DNA of 64,000 nt from DASRAA01 sp963814165 (GCA_963814165.1 CAWFBW010000007.1:248001-312000); one strand, 5' to 3'; counted from the stretch's first letter, positions 43,012 to 52,960 are shown. Notes: a model not told the origin generated them from the sequence alone. Translations and numbers: made by a program.

Positions 43012-44448
43012 TTAGTATGCACCCTTGCCCGAAATGACGATGGGGATCGTGCGAAAGAAGATCTTGCAATCGAGCCACAACGACCAGTTGTCGATGTAGG
43101 CAAGGTCGAGCTGGATCCAGCGGTGAAAATCAACATCGCTGCGGCCTTCGAGCACCCAGATGCACGTCAGACCGGGCCGCATGCGAAGACGTCGCCGCTG
43201 CCACGGCTCGTATTTCTCGACCTCGCCGGGGATGGCCGGGCGGGGACCGACGAACGACATGTCGCCCCGCAGTATGTTCCATAACTGCGGTAACTCGTCG
43301 AGGCTGAAGCGGCGAAGGATACGACCGACTGGAGTGATTCGCGGGTCGTCGCTTATCTTGAACACCGGGCCGTCAGTTTCGTTCAACTGGTGCAGTTCGG
43401 CCTTCAGTTGCTCGGCGTTGTTCACCATGGAACGAAACTTGTAGAGGGTAAACTTGCGCCCACTAACGCCGCAGCGCACCTGCCGGAAAAGGACGTTGCC
43501 GGGCGACGTGATCCGTATGGCCGCCGCAATGGCGGCTAAAAGCGGGGACAACAACACCAGCGAACAGGCCGCCATCACGATATCAGCGATGCGCTTCAGC
43601 AACAGGAGCAACTCACTTTCCGGAGTGCTGGAGAGGCTGAGCAGGGGGACGTCGCGGAAGTTTTCCAGATAGATGCGGGAATAGGGCGCAGGCAGAAACT
43701 CTAACTGCACCCGGGCCTTGACGCCAACATTGGCGCAATGTGACATGAGCGGCTCAAGGCGCGCCAACTCCTGCATGGATACAGCGAATACCACCTCGTC
43801 GATGACGCGCTCTTCAAGGATCTTTTCGACCAAGTCAACGGGAAAAATCTCGTAGTCGCCGAACCAATCCTTCAGCTTCGAGCCACTGCTTTGGGGATCC
43901 ACAAACCCAACCAACCGCAGTCCCATGCCCCGGCTCTCTTCGATCAGCGTAGCCATCTCGTGAGCCCGAGTGCCGCAACCAACTATCAGAAAGTAGTGGT
44001 AGCGATCGAGCCGGCGCCGCATCCAGGCAATGCCGTTGTAGGAGACGTATCGCCCGAGGATGAGCAACACAAAATCGACGGCCCCTATCAGCATCACGTA
44101 CGTACGGCTGATGTCATCCCAGCGGAACAGATACAGGCCCGCGTAGATCAGGACCAGTACGATCGCAAGCTGGTTGAGGAGATTGAGTCCCAACTGGATG
44201 GGATTCGACATCTCCAGATCGCGGTAGAACTTCGAGGCGTAACCGACCACCGCCCACGCGAGTAGGAATACCGCCATGAGCGGCAGATAGTGGTCGAACG
44301 GATAAATGCCGGGGAGATGCTGGCTGAAGAACTCGAAGCGAACCAGAACGGTGCGCAGGTAATAGGCGACAATAAACGCAATACCGCTGACCGCCAGGTC
44401 CTGCAGCAACGTTACCGTGCTCAGTAGCTTGGATCTACGATCAAACAC
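43012..44448 (-). CDS. Undecaprenyl-phosphate sugar-1-phosphate transferase (WcaJ-like)
   Basis: The 478-residue enzyme has four N-terminal helices, a CoA-binding-like Rossmann region (YHYFLIVGCGTRAHEMATLI), then helix ADIVMAACSLVLLSPLLAAI. The bacterial sugar transferase domain follows: VRCGVSGRKFTLYKFRSMV, then SDDPRITPVGRILRRFSLDE, LPQLWNILRGDMSFVGPRP and MRPGLTCIWVLEGRSDVDF. It transfers the first sugar phosphate to undecaprenyl phosphate on the inner membrane, starting repeat-unit assembly. It begins the minus-strand run ending with the DUF1972 gene. Confidence 0.94.
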   Translation of the reverse strand: MFDRRSKLLSTVTLLQDLAVSGIAFIVAYYLRTVLVRFEFFSQHLPGIYPFDHYLPLMAVFLLAWAVVGYASKFYRDLEMSNPIQLGLNLLNQLAIVLVLIYAGLYLFRWDDISRTYVMLIGAVDFVLLILGRYVSYNGIAWMRRRLDRYHYFLIVGCGTRAHEMATLIEESRGMGLRLVGFVDPQSSGSKLKDWFGDYEIFPVDLVEKILEERVIDEVVFAVSMQELARLEPLMSHCANVGVKARVQLEFLPAPYSRIYLENFRDVPLLSLSSTPESELLLLLKRIADIVMAACSLVLLSPLLAAIAAAIRITSPGNVLFRQVRCGVSGRKFTLYKFRSMVNNAEQLKAELHQLNETDGPVFKISDDPRITPVGRILRRFSLDELPQLWNILRGDMSFVGPRPAIPGEVEKYEPWQRRRLRMRPGLTCIWVLEGRSDVDFHRWIQLDLAYIDNWSLWLDCKIFFRTIPIVISGKGAY

Positions 44449-44933
44449 AACTTATTTATCCTGAACTGCTCTCGATGAAGGGCGCCGTTGGCATGCTTAC
44501 GCCAGGATTAGATCCGGCGAACGGAATAAACAATAACGTGCGGTGCGGGGGGACCGAGGCGCTGCACAACTTTCAGTCCAACGCTGCACATACATGATTG
44601 TACACCGGTTTCCTAGAGAATCCGGTGTCTGGAACATCCGCCGGCAAGGCCTGAAAGTGGCGTCTGGACCTACTTGGAACTGCTACCTGGGCAGGGAATT
44701 GCGTCGTTGACTACTAGCCACCTAGGATCGCCTCTACAGAATCGGTTCGGCAGGGGCCCGCTCCAGGTTGACATAGTTCACTTCCGCACTCCGCCTCGTG
44801 TCAAGTCCGGACCGGGGACCAGGCGGCAGCACAATTACCGACTGTTTGCAGATAAAATAGTGGCGGACGATACTTCGAACTGCTCATGTCTTGAGTTCGA
44901 ATTGGCGCCCAAAGGCAAAAGTCTGCCGCAAAC
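44449..44933. other. Intergenic region, 485 bases, divergent promoters expected
   Basis: No gene is supported. It lies between the divergent sugar transferase and O-antigen ligase genes. TTGACA at 44770-44775 is a -35-like hexamer on the plus strand, but no good -10 box stands 17 bases on. TAAAAT at 44854-44859 is a possible -10. Both are weak. Confidence 0.4.
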
Positions 44934-46433
44934 ATGCCAAGACCCCTTACCGACAGCGGCGACAATCGCTCGACCCCGGCGCGAGTTCTGGACCACGCGA
45001 CTTTCATTTTCCTTTCACTCTTTGCGGTTACCCTTCCCTTCTCCATCAAAGGCGCCGAGCGGGCGTGGAAGATTGCGCTCGTTCTTTGGCTGGTGAAGCT
45101 CGCGGTTGACCGTGTAAGGCCGTACCGTCAGCAGCTCGCCGCTCCGCTGCTCGCCTTTGTGCTGCTGAGCGCCGTATCCACGGCGCTATCACCCGACCCT
45201 TACTTGAGTTGGGACAGGATGAAGATCGTATGTCTCGTCCTGGCAGGAATCGTGGTAGCACAGAATGTCACTCGGTTTTCGCAGGTTCGTTGGCTAGTGG
45301 TGCTGCTCGTTCTCTCGGGATTCACCGCATCGCTGTACACCGGATGGCAGTACACCTACGGCATCGGGGTCCGGCTGGAGCAATTCCCTCCGACTTCGCG
45401 GCTGTCGCAGATGGGCCTGCATCCGAACGATATCGTGACCTCGCTGGCCGGCCGTGGCGTCCATACTCCCGAACAACTGCAGGAGGTCGTGCGCCAGTTG
45501 CCCGATCATGCGAAGGTGCCGGTGAAATACGTTCCGTTCATGGCAACCCAGTCCAGCACTATCGTCGCAATGCCGAACGATTTCCTTCAGTCCGGATTGG
45601 GCACTCCGGACATGCAGTTAAAGCGGGGAAAACCTTTCCGGGCTCAGGGAACCCTCGGCCACTACGTGGTCTTTGCCGAGTTGCTGATGCAGATAGGCTG
45701 CATGGCGTGGGCACTACTGCTGATCAGTAGCCGCCAGAGTGCTTGGGCCGTGGTATTCGGACTGGCGTTCGTCGGGATTACGGCGGCCCTGCTAATGACC
45801 GAGACCCGCGCCGCCGTCGCCGGCGTCGTTCTCGGCTGCCTGCTCTCACTGTTCCTGACTGGCAGGGGCGCCCTGCGATGGGTAGCGGTTGGTGCCTTGA
45901 TTGCGATTGTCGCCGGGGCTACCCTGTGGATCCAGCACAAGCGCGGCCTGCAATGGGTGGACCGCGACGATGTCGGCACTCACTTCCGCATACTGATGTG
46001 GGAAGACGGCATTCGCCTGGTGGGCGAGCACCCGTGGTTCGGCGTCGGCATGGAAACAGTGCACGTACATTGGCGCGAATGGAACATTCGTGGCTTCATC
46101 CAGTACAACGTGCAGAGCCACTTTCACTCCACGTACCTTCAAATCGCGGTCGAGCGAGGTATCCCAGCATTGCTGGCGTGGCTGTGGTTTTGCACCGCCT
46201 ACATCGTGTTCCTGGTTCGCCTGGTCTTGCGGCTTCGCACGCAGAATCGCCTGGGGTGCGGTGTGGCATCCGGCGTACTGGCAGGATTCGTTGCCTTCTC
46301 CTTTACCTCGTTGTTTCACTACAACCTCGGCGAAGAACCACTGGCGATGCTCGTCTTCTTCAGTTTTGGAGTGGCGGTTGCCCTCGATCGGATTACGAAG
46401 GGCGAAGGCGCACCAAATTTTCCGGCCTGCTGA
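44934..46433 (+). CDS. O-antigen ligase/polymerase-like protein with PDZ-like insertion
   Basis: The 499-residue protein has about eleven hydrophobic helices and the Wzy_C-type core: GITAALLMTETRAAVAGVVL, then HFRILMWEDGIRLVGEHPWF-GVG, then FHSTYLQIAVERGIPALLAW. Between early helices, residues about 153-203 look like a PDZ domain: RLSQMGLHPNDIVTSLAGRG, then VHTPEQLQEVVRQLP. That places a peptide-binding-like fold in a periplasmic loop, which is unusual. The start ATG at 44934 has no clear ribosome site. It probably polymerises the glycan made by the neighbouring genes or ligates it to lipid A core. Confidence 0.85.
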   Translation: MPRPLTDSGDNRSTPARVLDHATFIFLSLFAVTLPFSIKGAERAWKIALVLWLVKLAVDRVRPYRQQLAAPLLAFVLLSAVSTALSPDPYLSWDRMKIVCLVLAGIVVAQNVTRFSQVRWLVVLLVLSGFTASLYTGWQYTYGIGVRLEQFPPTSRLSQMGLHPNDIVTSLAGRGVHTPEQLQEVVRQLPDHAKVPVKYVPFMATQSSTIVAMPNDFLQSGLGTPDMQLKRGKPFRAQGTLGHYVVFAELLMQIGCMAWALLLISSRQSAWAVVFGLAFVGITAALLMTETRAAVAGVVLGCLLSLFLTGRGALRWVAVGALIAIVAGATLWIQHKRGLQWVDRDDVGTHFRILMWEDGIRLVGEHPWFGVGMETVHVHWREWNIRGFIQYNVQSHFHSTYLQIAVERGIPALLAWLWFCTAYIVFLVRLVLRLRTQNRLGCGVASGVLAGFVAFSFTSLFHYNLGEEPLAMLVFFSFGVAVALDRITKGEGAPNFPAC

Positions 46434-46600
46434 ATGTGCATCCTGGGGAGTGTCTAAATTTGCCTTCAAGGTGGAAGCGCTAGCCGTCAGGGCAGCGACT
46501 GAGTCCCGGATATCGCTCAGGGGCTTTAGACCTGGCTGTTGGAGCACAGGCTAAATCACAGTCTCCCTCGGAGTCGTTGGCGGGACACCCCGACAGCTGC

Positions 46601-47491
46601 CTACTTCCCGATTGCCTTCCACTGAAACTGCATGACCTCCCCGAAATGGCGCATCACGAACTGAGGATCATGCCGGCCGGGATAGACATGGAACTCGTTC
46701 GCAATGCCGCGCGAATCAAGCAGTTGATGAAGCCTTTCGCCTCCCTGCTCGAATCCGTAGTCATCGTTGCTGCCCACGTCGAAGTAGATCTTCAGGCGCT
46801 TCAGTTGCGCCGCAGGAGGGTTTTTCGCGAAATAGAAGACGTTGTTTCGCTGAAAGTACGCGACATTGATCGGACTGCCGAAGACGTCGCCCATCATCGA
46901 CGCGGGCGAGCCCCGGCCACCGGCTGAGAAATTCGGCGGTATGTCCGGAATCAAAGCCGGCATCTGCGCGCTGACTGCGGCAAACTGCCGCGGATACTTA
47001 AACGCCATTCGCAGTGCTCCGAATCCTCCCATGGAGACCCCGGTGATGCCCCGCCTCGCAGCCGAGCCATCTCCGCGGTATTTCTTCTCCATCTGCGGCA
47101 TGAACTCCTTGAGGAAGAAATCTTCATATCGAATCTTGCCGTCAGCGGAATTCAGAAAGAACGTGTGTCCGCCGCTGGGCGCCAGCACGACGAACTCGCC
47201 AATCTTTCCTTTGCGGCGCAATTCCTCGATGAGGTCCCATCCTCCCATGTTCAGCAGCGACTGCTCGTTGTCCCCGAGGCCGTGCAGGTAATAAAGCACC
47301 GGATACCGCCGCGCCTTATCGGTGTCATAGCTTGCAGGCAGATACGCGCAATACCGCACAGCGCGGTCCAGCACGGCGGACTTGACGGTCGCACACTCGG
47401 CTCGCCCCTGCGCATGCGCGAGCGGCAAGGCCGACACGCACAGTATCAGCAGCCCGATAGCTCCTCGTAGCGTTGAATTCAAGTTCTTCAT
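46601..47491 (-). CDS. Secreted esterase, alpha/beta hydrolase (esterase D family)
   Basis: The start at 47491 overlaps the permease stop (ATGA) and yields a signal peptide (LRGAIGLLILCVSALPLAHA). The 296-residue product has YPVLYYLHGLGDNEQSLLNM as oxyanion strand, the nucleophile in RRGITGVSMGGFGALRMAFK, DVGSNDDYGFEQG with the acid, and HVYPGRHDPQFV with the His. This is the esterase D/feruloyl esterase-like group. The substrate is unknown. Coupling to an ABC exporter suggests a shared extracellular task. Confidence 0.9.
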   Translation of the reverse strand: MKNLNSTLRGAIGLLILCVSALPLAHAQGRAECATVKSAVLDRAVRYCAYLPASYDTDKARRYPVLYYLHGLGDNEQSLLNMGGWDLIEELRRKGKIGEFVVLAPSGGHTFFLNSADGKIRYEDFFLKEFMPQMEKKYRGDGSAARRGITGVSMGGFGALRMAFKYPRQFAAVSAQMPALIPDIPPNFSAGGRGSPASMMGDVFGSPINVAYFQRNNVFYFAKNPPAAQLKRLKIYFDVGSNDDYGFEQGGERLHQLLDSRGIANEFHVYPGRHDPQFVMRHFGEVMQFQWKAIGK

Positions 47492-48862
47492 TCGTATTTC
47501 AGGGTCTGCACGGGATCGAGTTTGGCCGCGCGGCTTGCCGGATACAGGCCTGCCAGCAAGCTGACAACAACCGAGAACAGAATTGCCGCCCCGATCAACC
47601 AAACCGGCATGATCCACACCGGTTCGGCCGGCAGTTGACGGCGCACGAGGTAGATTCCGGTACCGATATTGATGGCTTTCCCGATGGCGAAGCCCAGCGC
47701 AATGCCCAGGATGCCTCCGAAGAACCCCATGGCACCAGCCTCGGTAAAGAACAGCTTCTTCACATCTCCATCGCTCGCGCCGATGGCCTTCATCACGCCG
47801 ATTTCACGGCGTCGCTCCAGCACCGCCATCACCAGCGTGTTGATGATGGCCAGCGTCGCCACCGCCAATGCCAGCGATCCGAAGATGCCCAGGAACAAGT
47901 CGAGCACGGTAAAGAACCGCCGCAGGCTCTTGGTTGCATCCAGCACCGAGAATGTGCGGAAGCCCATAGCATTCACGGCGTCCTGCACGGCCTGTACTTT
48001 GGCAGGATCTTTCACCCGCACAGTCAGCGTCATGTAGGTCTTGCCGCTGCCACCGCGCAGCGAGCTGCGCATGTCGGAGAACTGCGCCATGTTCAGCCGT
48101 TCAGTAGTACGGACCGGAAGAAAGATCCGCCCGCGGGAAACGGTCCGCATGCCTCCGTACGGCTCCTGGTCGATGAGTCCCACGACCCTCAGCTTCTGCA
48201 TCTTGCGTACCACGGAGAAACCGTAGTCGTCGCCGCTGCTCGCCCTACGCTCGGTCCCGCTCATCTGCGGACGATCATTCGAATCCTGCTCCAGAGCCTG
48301 GCGCTCGCCGTAACGAAGCGCGATGTCCTGTCCGATCAAGCTCCGTGGGGTTCTTGGGGTCGAGCTCTTTCGCGAAATCCATCAATAGGATGGCCTCGTC
48401 GGCGTTATCGCTCGAAAAGAACTTTCCCTTCAGATTGTCGAACGCTTCGTTTTCGCGCGCCGACATCGGAAGTCCGGTGACGAATCCGAAGTGCGTCTCA
48501 CCCTCGGCAACAACCTCGCCCATCACGCGAATTTCCGGCTCGACCTCGGTTACATTCGGCAGCTGCGTAATCTTGGTGCGCGCAGACTCATCGAGCACCG
48601 GCGCCTTCTCGGGATTCGGTGCCTTGGCGTCATCTTCCTTGTCGAAGCCACGGTAATCCTGCCGCGAGGTCACGAACACGGTGTCAAAAAGGCCTGAACC
48701 CGCCAATCGCCTCGTCGCCAACTGCTGCAGTCCAACGCCGAGCGACAGCATTGCCACCAGCGAGGCCACGCCCACCGAAATTCCCATCGTCGTCAGGCCG
48801 TTGCGCAGCTTTGACTGGCGCAGGTTGCGAACAGCGAGTTCGAGCAGATCGTAGCCCTTCAC
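47488..48862 (-). pseudogene. MacB-type ABC permease gene with one frameshift
   Basis: The 5' frame encodes the first helix (NGLTTMGISVGVASLVAMLS) and part of the periplasmic domain up to LDPKNPTEL. At about 48335 one extra base breaks it; removing it joins LIGQDIALRYGERQALEQ and the rest, including the FtsX helices (FGSLALAVATLAIINTLVMA), ERRREIGVMKAIGASDGD and the end SRAAKLDPVQTLKYE. Both gene ends overlap neighbours by ATGA. This conserved coupling argues for a sequencing error or very recent mutation. Intact length would be about 457 residues. Confidence 0.9.
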
Positions 48863-49575
48863 GCCCGCACCTCCTCGGCCACCAGCTTGCCGTCAGCGAG
48901 AAAGATCAGGCGCTGCGCAAAGCGTTCGGCCAGCGCGCGCTCGTGGGTCACCATCACTACCGTCATTCCCAGCGAGAGACTGAGATCGCGAATCAGGTTG
49001 AGGATGTCTTCGCCGGTGCGGCTGTCGAGGTTGCCAGTGGGCTCGTCAGCCAGCAGGAGGGATGGGCGGTTGACCAGCGCGCGCGCCAGCGACACACGCT
49101 GCTGTTCCCCGCCGGAAAGCTGCGAGGGTCGATGCTCCATGCGCTTGCCCAGTCCCACACGCTCCAGCGATTCGCGGCTGCGTTGCGCCCGCTCGGAGCG
49201 CTCGACTTCCGCAAAGCGCATGGGAAGCTCGACGTTCTCGGTAATGGTCATCGACGGAATGAGATGAAACGCCTGAAAGACCATGCCGACGTCGTTGCGG
49301 CGATAGCGCGCCAATTCTTCCGACGACATCTTCGCCAAGTCGCGCCCGTGCACCACGACCGAACCAGCGGTCGGACGGTCGAGTCCGGCGAGCAGGTTGA
49401 GCAGCGTCGATTTCCCTGATCCTGATTGCCCGAGCAGGGCGACGAATTCGCCGGGATCGATGGTGAGCGAAACCCCGTCAACCGCCCGGATGGTGCTTTC
49501 GCCCATGGGATAGTGGCGGGTGACATTTTCTGCGCGCACCGCCGGGGCAGAGTTGGAAACTGGTAACGAACTCAT
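48859..49575 (-). CDS. ABC transporter ATP-binding protein (LolD/MacB-like)
   Basis: The 238-residue ATPase has Walker A GQSGSGKSTLL, Q-loop MVFQAFHLIP, signature LSGGEQQRVSLARA, Walker B LLLADEPTGNLDS and switch His VMVTHE. It starts the operon ATPase-permease-esterase and overlaps the permease start by four bases. It is a second copy, separate from the 25.6-kb system; there is no adaptor gene here. Confidence 0.94.
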   Translation of the reverse strand: MSSLPVSNSAPAVRAENVTRHYPMGESTIRAVDGVSLTIDPGEFVALLGQSGSGKSTLLNLLAGLDRPTAGSVVVHGRDLAKMSSEELARYRRNDVGMVFQAFHLIPSMTITENVELPMRFAEVERSERAQRSRESLERVGLGKRMEHRPSQLSGGEQQRVSLARALVNRPSLLLADEPTGNLDSRTGEDILNLIRDLSLSLGMTVVMVTHERALAERFAQRLIFLADGKLVAEEVRA

Positions 49576-49968
49576 GTGTGTTCCATTGGATGCGACGAAG
49601 TTGCGCTGCGGCGCAGGCTCGCCACCCTACTCTTGATTCATACGAAAAGGGGAGCACAATTCCTCCCTTCAAGCTTGTAACGATTTGTAAACAGCGAAGC
49701 GCGGCAGTGGTCAATGTGACTGGCGGGATCTGTCGCCTTAAACGATCGCAGGCATCCCCGGGTGCTGGCCCCCGGGGTCAAAGGTCACACAGCATTGTGA
49801 CTGGGTGCACGGCAACGCTTTCAGCCAAGGGAGACGATAGTAGCCGACTCTTACGGCATACGTTTGCCCCTCATCCACACGCCTCGAACAAGCAGGCTGA
49901 CCGCAGAGGCGGCCTTGCTGTGAATTCTCCTCCGCGATCTCTTTCTGTTCGCGGGACTGGAGGGGAGA
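49576..49968. other. Intergenic region, 393 bases, with two inverted repeats
   Basis: It lies between the divergent ABC ATPase and FabH-like genes. A hairpin CCCCGGG/CCCGGGG with an 8-base loop occurs at 49756-49777. A palindrome GTCACA-N6-TGTGAC occurs at 49784-49801. The second may be an operator; its half-site order is the reverse of the CRP consensus. No gene is seen. Confidence 0.45.
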
Positions 49969-50928
49969 ATGACAAATGGAAACAGCCACTTTGATAGTGT
50001 CTGCATCAAGTCCACCGGTTCTTATGTTCCGTGCAAGATTCTGACCAACGACGAAGTGGTGGCAAACTTGCCGACCTCTCCGCAGTGGGTGTTCGATACG
50101 TTGGGCATTCGCGAGCGGCACATCGCTGAACCAGACGAATACACTTCCGATCTTGCTACTCGAGCGGGCCTCGACGCAATCGCTCAGGCAGGGCTTGAAC
50201 CAAACGACATTGACTTAATCATCGTTTCCACGGCGACACCCGACCGCAAGATGCCCTCGTCGGCATGCATCGCACAGTTCAAGATGGGCATCAGCAACCG
50301 CTGCGCCGCGTTCGACGTGGCGGCGGTGTGTGCCGGGTTTATTTATGGCATCACGATCGCCGGCCAATTCATCCAGAATGGGACCTACGAGCGTGTGCTG
50401 GTGATCGGCGCCGATACCTTTTCCAAGGTCACTGACTGGAACCACCGCGACAGCGTCGTTTTCGGAGATGGTGCCGGTGCCGTGGTGCTTGAGAGGAAGG
50501 ACCGGGAAAATGGGCTCTTTTCAAGCATTCTCCTCGCCGAGGGCGAGGGTATGAACCATTTCACGGTCTACCCTGGGGACGCCTACTTCACGATGAACGG
50601 AAAAGAAGTTAAGGCGAAGGCTACAACCGCGGTACCCGAGTGCATTCGAGAGGTTCTTCGCATCAACGGGCTGGGACTCGAAGACGTCTCGATGATCGTT
50701 CCGCACCAGGCCACGGCTGGCGTCCTCAAGCGTATCGCCGAAGTACTCAACATGCCGTATTCCAGAATACAGACGAACCTCGAGTCGTACGCGAACACTG
50801 CTGGAGCCACGGTTCCGCTCCTTCTGGACCAAATCAACCGGCGCGGTCTCCTCCATGCAGGCGATCTTCTCTTGCTCGTGTCCATCGGTGCAGGCTGGAC
50901 TTGGGGAGCAAGCCTGTATCGATGGTGA
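49969..50928 (+). CDS. Beta-ketoacyl-ACP synthase III (FabH family)
   Basis: GGAGGGGAG precedes the ATG at 49969. The 319-residue thiolase-fold enzyme has the Cys-His-Asn triad: Cys121 in FDVAAVCAGFIYG, His in IVPHQATAGVLKRIAEVL, and Asn in LESYANTAGATVPLLL. It condenses acyl-CoA with malonyl-ACP to begin fatty acid synthesis; relatives make other acyl products. No fab cluster surrounds it, so it may be an accessory copy. Unlike its neighbours its frame is intact. Confidence 0.92.
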   Translation: MTNGNSHFDSVCIKSTGSYVPCKILTNDEVVANLPTSPQWVFDTLGIRERHIAEPDEYTSDLATRAGLDAIAQAGLEPNDIDLIIVSTATPDRKMPSSACIAQFKMGISNRCAAFDVAAVCAGFIYGITIAGQFIQNGTYERVLVIGADTFSKVTDWNHRDSVVFGDGAGAVVLERKDRENGLFSSILLAEGEGMNHFTVYPGDAYFTMNGKEVKAKATTAVPECIREVLRINGLGLEDVSMIVPHQATAGVLKRIAEVLNMPYSRIQTNLESYANTAGATVPLLLDQINRRGLLHAGDLLLLVSIGAGWTWGASLYRW

Positions 50929-50958
50929 GTTCGAACTTTGTAGACCATGGCGACACCA

Positions 50959-52156
50959 CTAGCGCTCAACCGCCAGCCCCACCGCATTTCCTCCGCCCAG
51001 GCAGAGCGCGGCGATTCCTTTGTGCACGTCGCGGCGGATCATCTCGTAGAGCAGCGTGGTCAGGATGCGCGCTCCGCTGGCCCCGATGGGGTGTCCCAAC
51101 GCCACCGCGCCGCCGTTCACATTGACCTTGTTCAGGTCGAGAGCCCAACTCGCGCGTGACGGCGATGGCGGCGACCGAAAACGCCTCGTTGATCTCGTAC
51201 AGGTCCACGTCCTCATTCTTCCAGCCTGTCTTCTTCCACAATTGGCGGACAGTCTCCACCGGCGTCATCATCACCCACGCGGGATCCAATGCCGCTGGTG
51301 GCCTGCGCTACGATGCGCGCCATCGGCTTCAGGCCCAAGCTCCTTCGCCTTCGCCGCCGACATCAGCACCAACGCGGAGGCGCCGTCGTTCACGCCGGGC
51401 GCGTTGCCCGCCGTCACCGTGCCATCCTTCTTGAAGGCAGGCTTGAGCGAACGAAGAGCCTCGATGGTGGTGTCTTCACGCGGCGATTCATCGATGGTGA
51501 AGAACTGCGGCGGAGCTCCCTTCTTCTTCGACGAGCAACTCGACCGGCACAATCTGGTCCTTGAAGCGGCACTCCTTGATTGCGCGATAGGCCTTGCGGT
51601 GCGAGTTCAGTGCGTACTCGTCCTGCTCTTCGCGGGTGATGCCGTACTTCTCAGCTACGTTTTCGGCGGTGTGGCCCATGTGGTAGTGGTTGTAAACGTC
51701 CCATAGGCCGTCGTGCACCATGGAGTCGATGATCTTCCCGTCGCCCAGGCGATATCCTTTGCGCGCCTGCGGCAGCAGGTAGGGCGCGTTAGTCATGCTC
51801 TCCATGCCGCCCGCAACGACGATCTCGGCATTGCCAGTCTGGATGGCCTGCTGTCCGAGTCCCACGGCCTTCAATCCCGAGCCGCACACTTTGTTGATGG
51901 TCATGGCGGCCACACCGGACTGCAATCCGCCCCCCAGTGCGGCCTGGCGCGCCGGATTCTGCCCCAACCCCGCGCCCACCACGTTCCCCATGATGCATTC
52001 GTCCACGCTGGAGGGATCGATCCCGCGCGCTTCACCGCCTCTCGGACCACGATGGCGCCGAGTTGCGGAGCGGTCAGATCCGACAGCGACCCCTGAAACT
52101 TGCCGATTGGTGTACGCACCGCCGATACGATGACGACATCTTCGATGAAGAGCCAT
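50959..52156 (-). pseudogene. Acetyl-CoA acetyltransferase (thiolase) gene broken by several frameshifts
   Basis: A complete thiolase can be read in order, but in changing frames. ATG at 52156 with AAAGGAG upstream. Then VVIVSAVRTPIGKFQGSL, IDPSSVDECIMGNVVGAGLG, MTINKVCGSGLKAVGLGQQA with the nucleophile Cys, TAGNAPGVNDGASALVLMSA, VDLYEINEAFSVAA, NVNGGAVALGHPIGASGA with the His, and IAALCLGGGNAVGLAVER. At least six one-base changes are required, near 52153, 52035, 51525, 51335, 51290 and 51150. No substitution of an active-site residue is seen. This looks like indel errors rather than gene decay. Confidence 0.88.
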
Positions 52157-52216
52157 GTTCACCTGCTCCTTTCAAACCCAGAATGGCAAACCGACCATTA
52201 TAAGATGTAGCTCAGC

Positions 52217-52960
52217 TTGCTTTCCGACACTCCACCATCCCAATCGTGCAATTGCCGGCCCACCACAAGCCGCCGTCTGCTCGCGCCGCTATGGCATACC
52301 GCCGTCGTCTGTTTGTGCTGCTGGGCGGCGTCGATCGGCGGCTCGCGCGGCGATGCATCCGGTCGCCGGTCACAGCAAATTGCCGCAATACCTGTGGACC
52401 ATGGCGTGGGAGTGGCTTCTCGCGGCTTCGTCTATCTCGGCATTCGCAAGCGCCTGCCGCTGCGTGACCTGATCGGCGGCCGATGGGACAACATCGAAGG
52501 CTTCCTGCTCGACGTTGCTGATCGCCTGCGGCTTCTGGCTGGTCGCAGTCGCTGCTGTTGGGCGCGGCGGCGAAGCTCATGCACCTCAACCAGGCCGGCA
52601 AATTCGACAGCATGCGCCAGCCAACTTGGGGTTTCTTGATTCCCGGCACGACCATCGAATTGCTGGTGTGGTTCTGGCTGAGCATGACAGCGGGAATTTG
52701 CGAAGAAATTATCTTTCGCGGATATCTGCAGCGTCAGTTCGCGGCTTTCACGCGCTCCGATGCTTGCGGGCGTGCTGCTGTCGGCCATCGTCTTCGGTGC
52801 GGCGCACGGCTACGAAGGCGGCCCGCGCATGTTGCTGATCGCTCTTTACGGCCTAATGTTCGGACTGCTGGCGTGGTGGCGCAAGAGTCTGCGCCCGGGA
52901 ATGATCGCCCACGCCTGGCACGACGCGTTGAGCGGTGCCGTGATGCGGCTGCTGCAGTGA
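52217..52960 (+). pseudogene. CPBP (CAAX) intramembrane protease gene broken by several frameshifts
   Basis: Pieces in changing frames form one membrane protease of the Abi/CPBP family: PLWHTAVVCL, YLWTMAWEWLLAAS, YLGIRKRLPLRDLIGGRWDN, IACGFWLVAVAAV, the catalytic GICEEIIFRGYLQRQFAAFT (EExxxR), VFGAAHGYEG (His) and RPGMIAHAWHDALSG (His and Asp). At least five one-base changes are needed. The start is unclear; TTG 52217 is the left limit of the open frame. Motifs are intact. Intact length would be about 250 residues. Confidence 0.82.

Noticed and set aside
49784..49801. Possible CRP site
   Set aside because: The half-sites are in the reverse order (TCACA-N6-TGTGA), so it is noted only as a generic palindrome.
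48270..52960. Programmed frameshifting in permease, thiolase and protease
   Set aside because: Too many shifts, in different directions, without slippery sequences or shared structure; sequence error or decay fits better.
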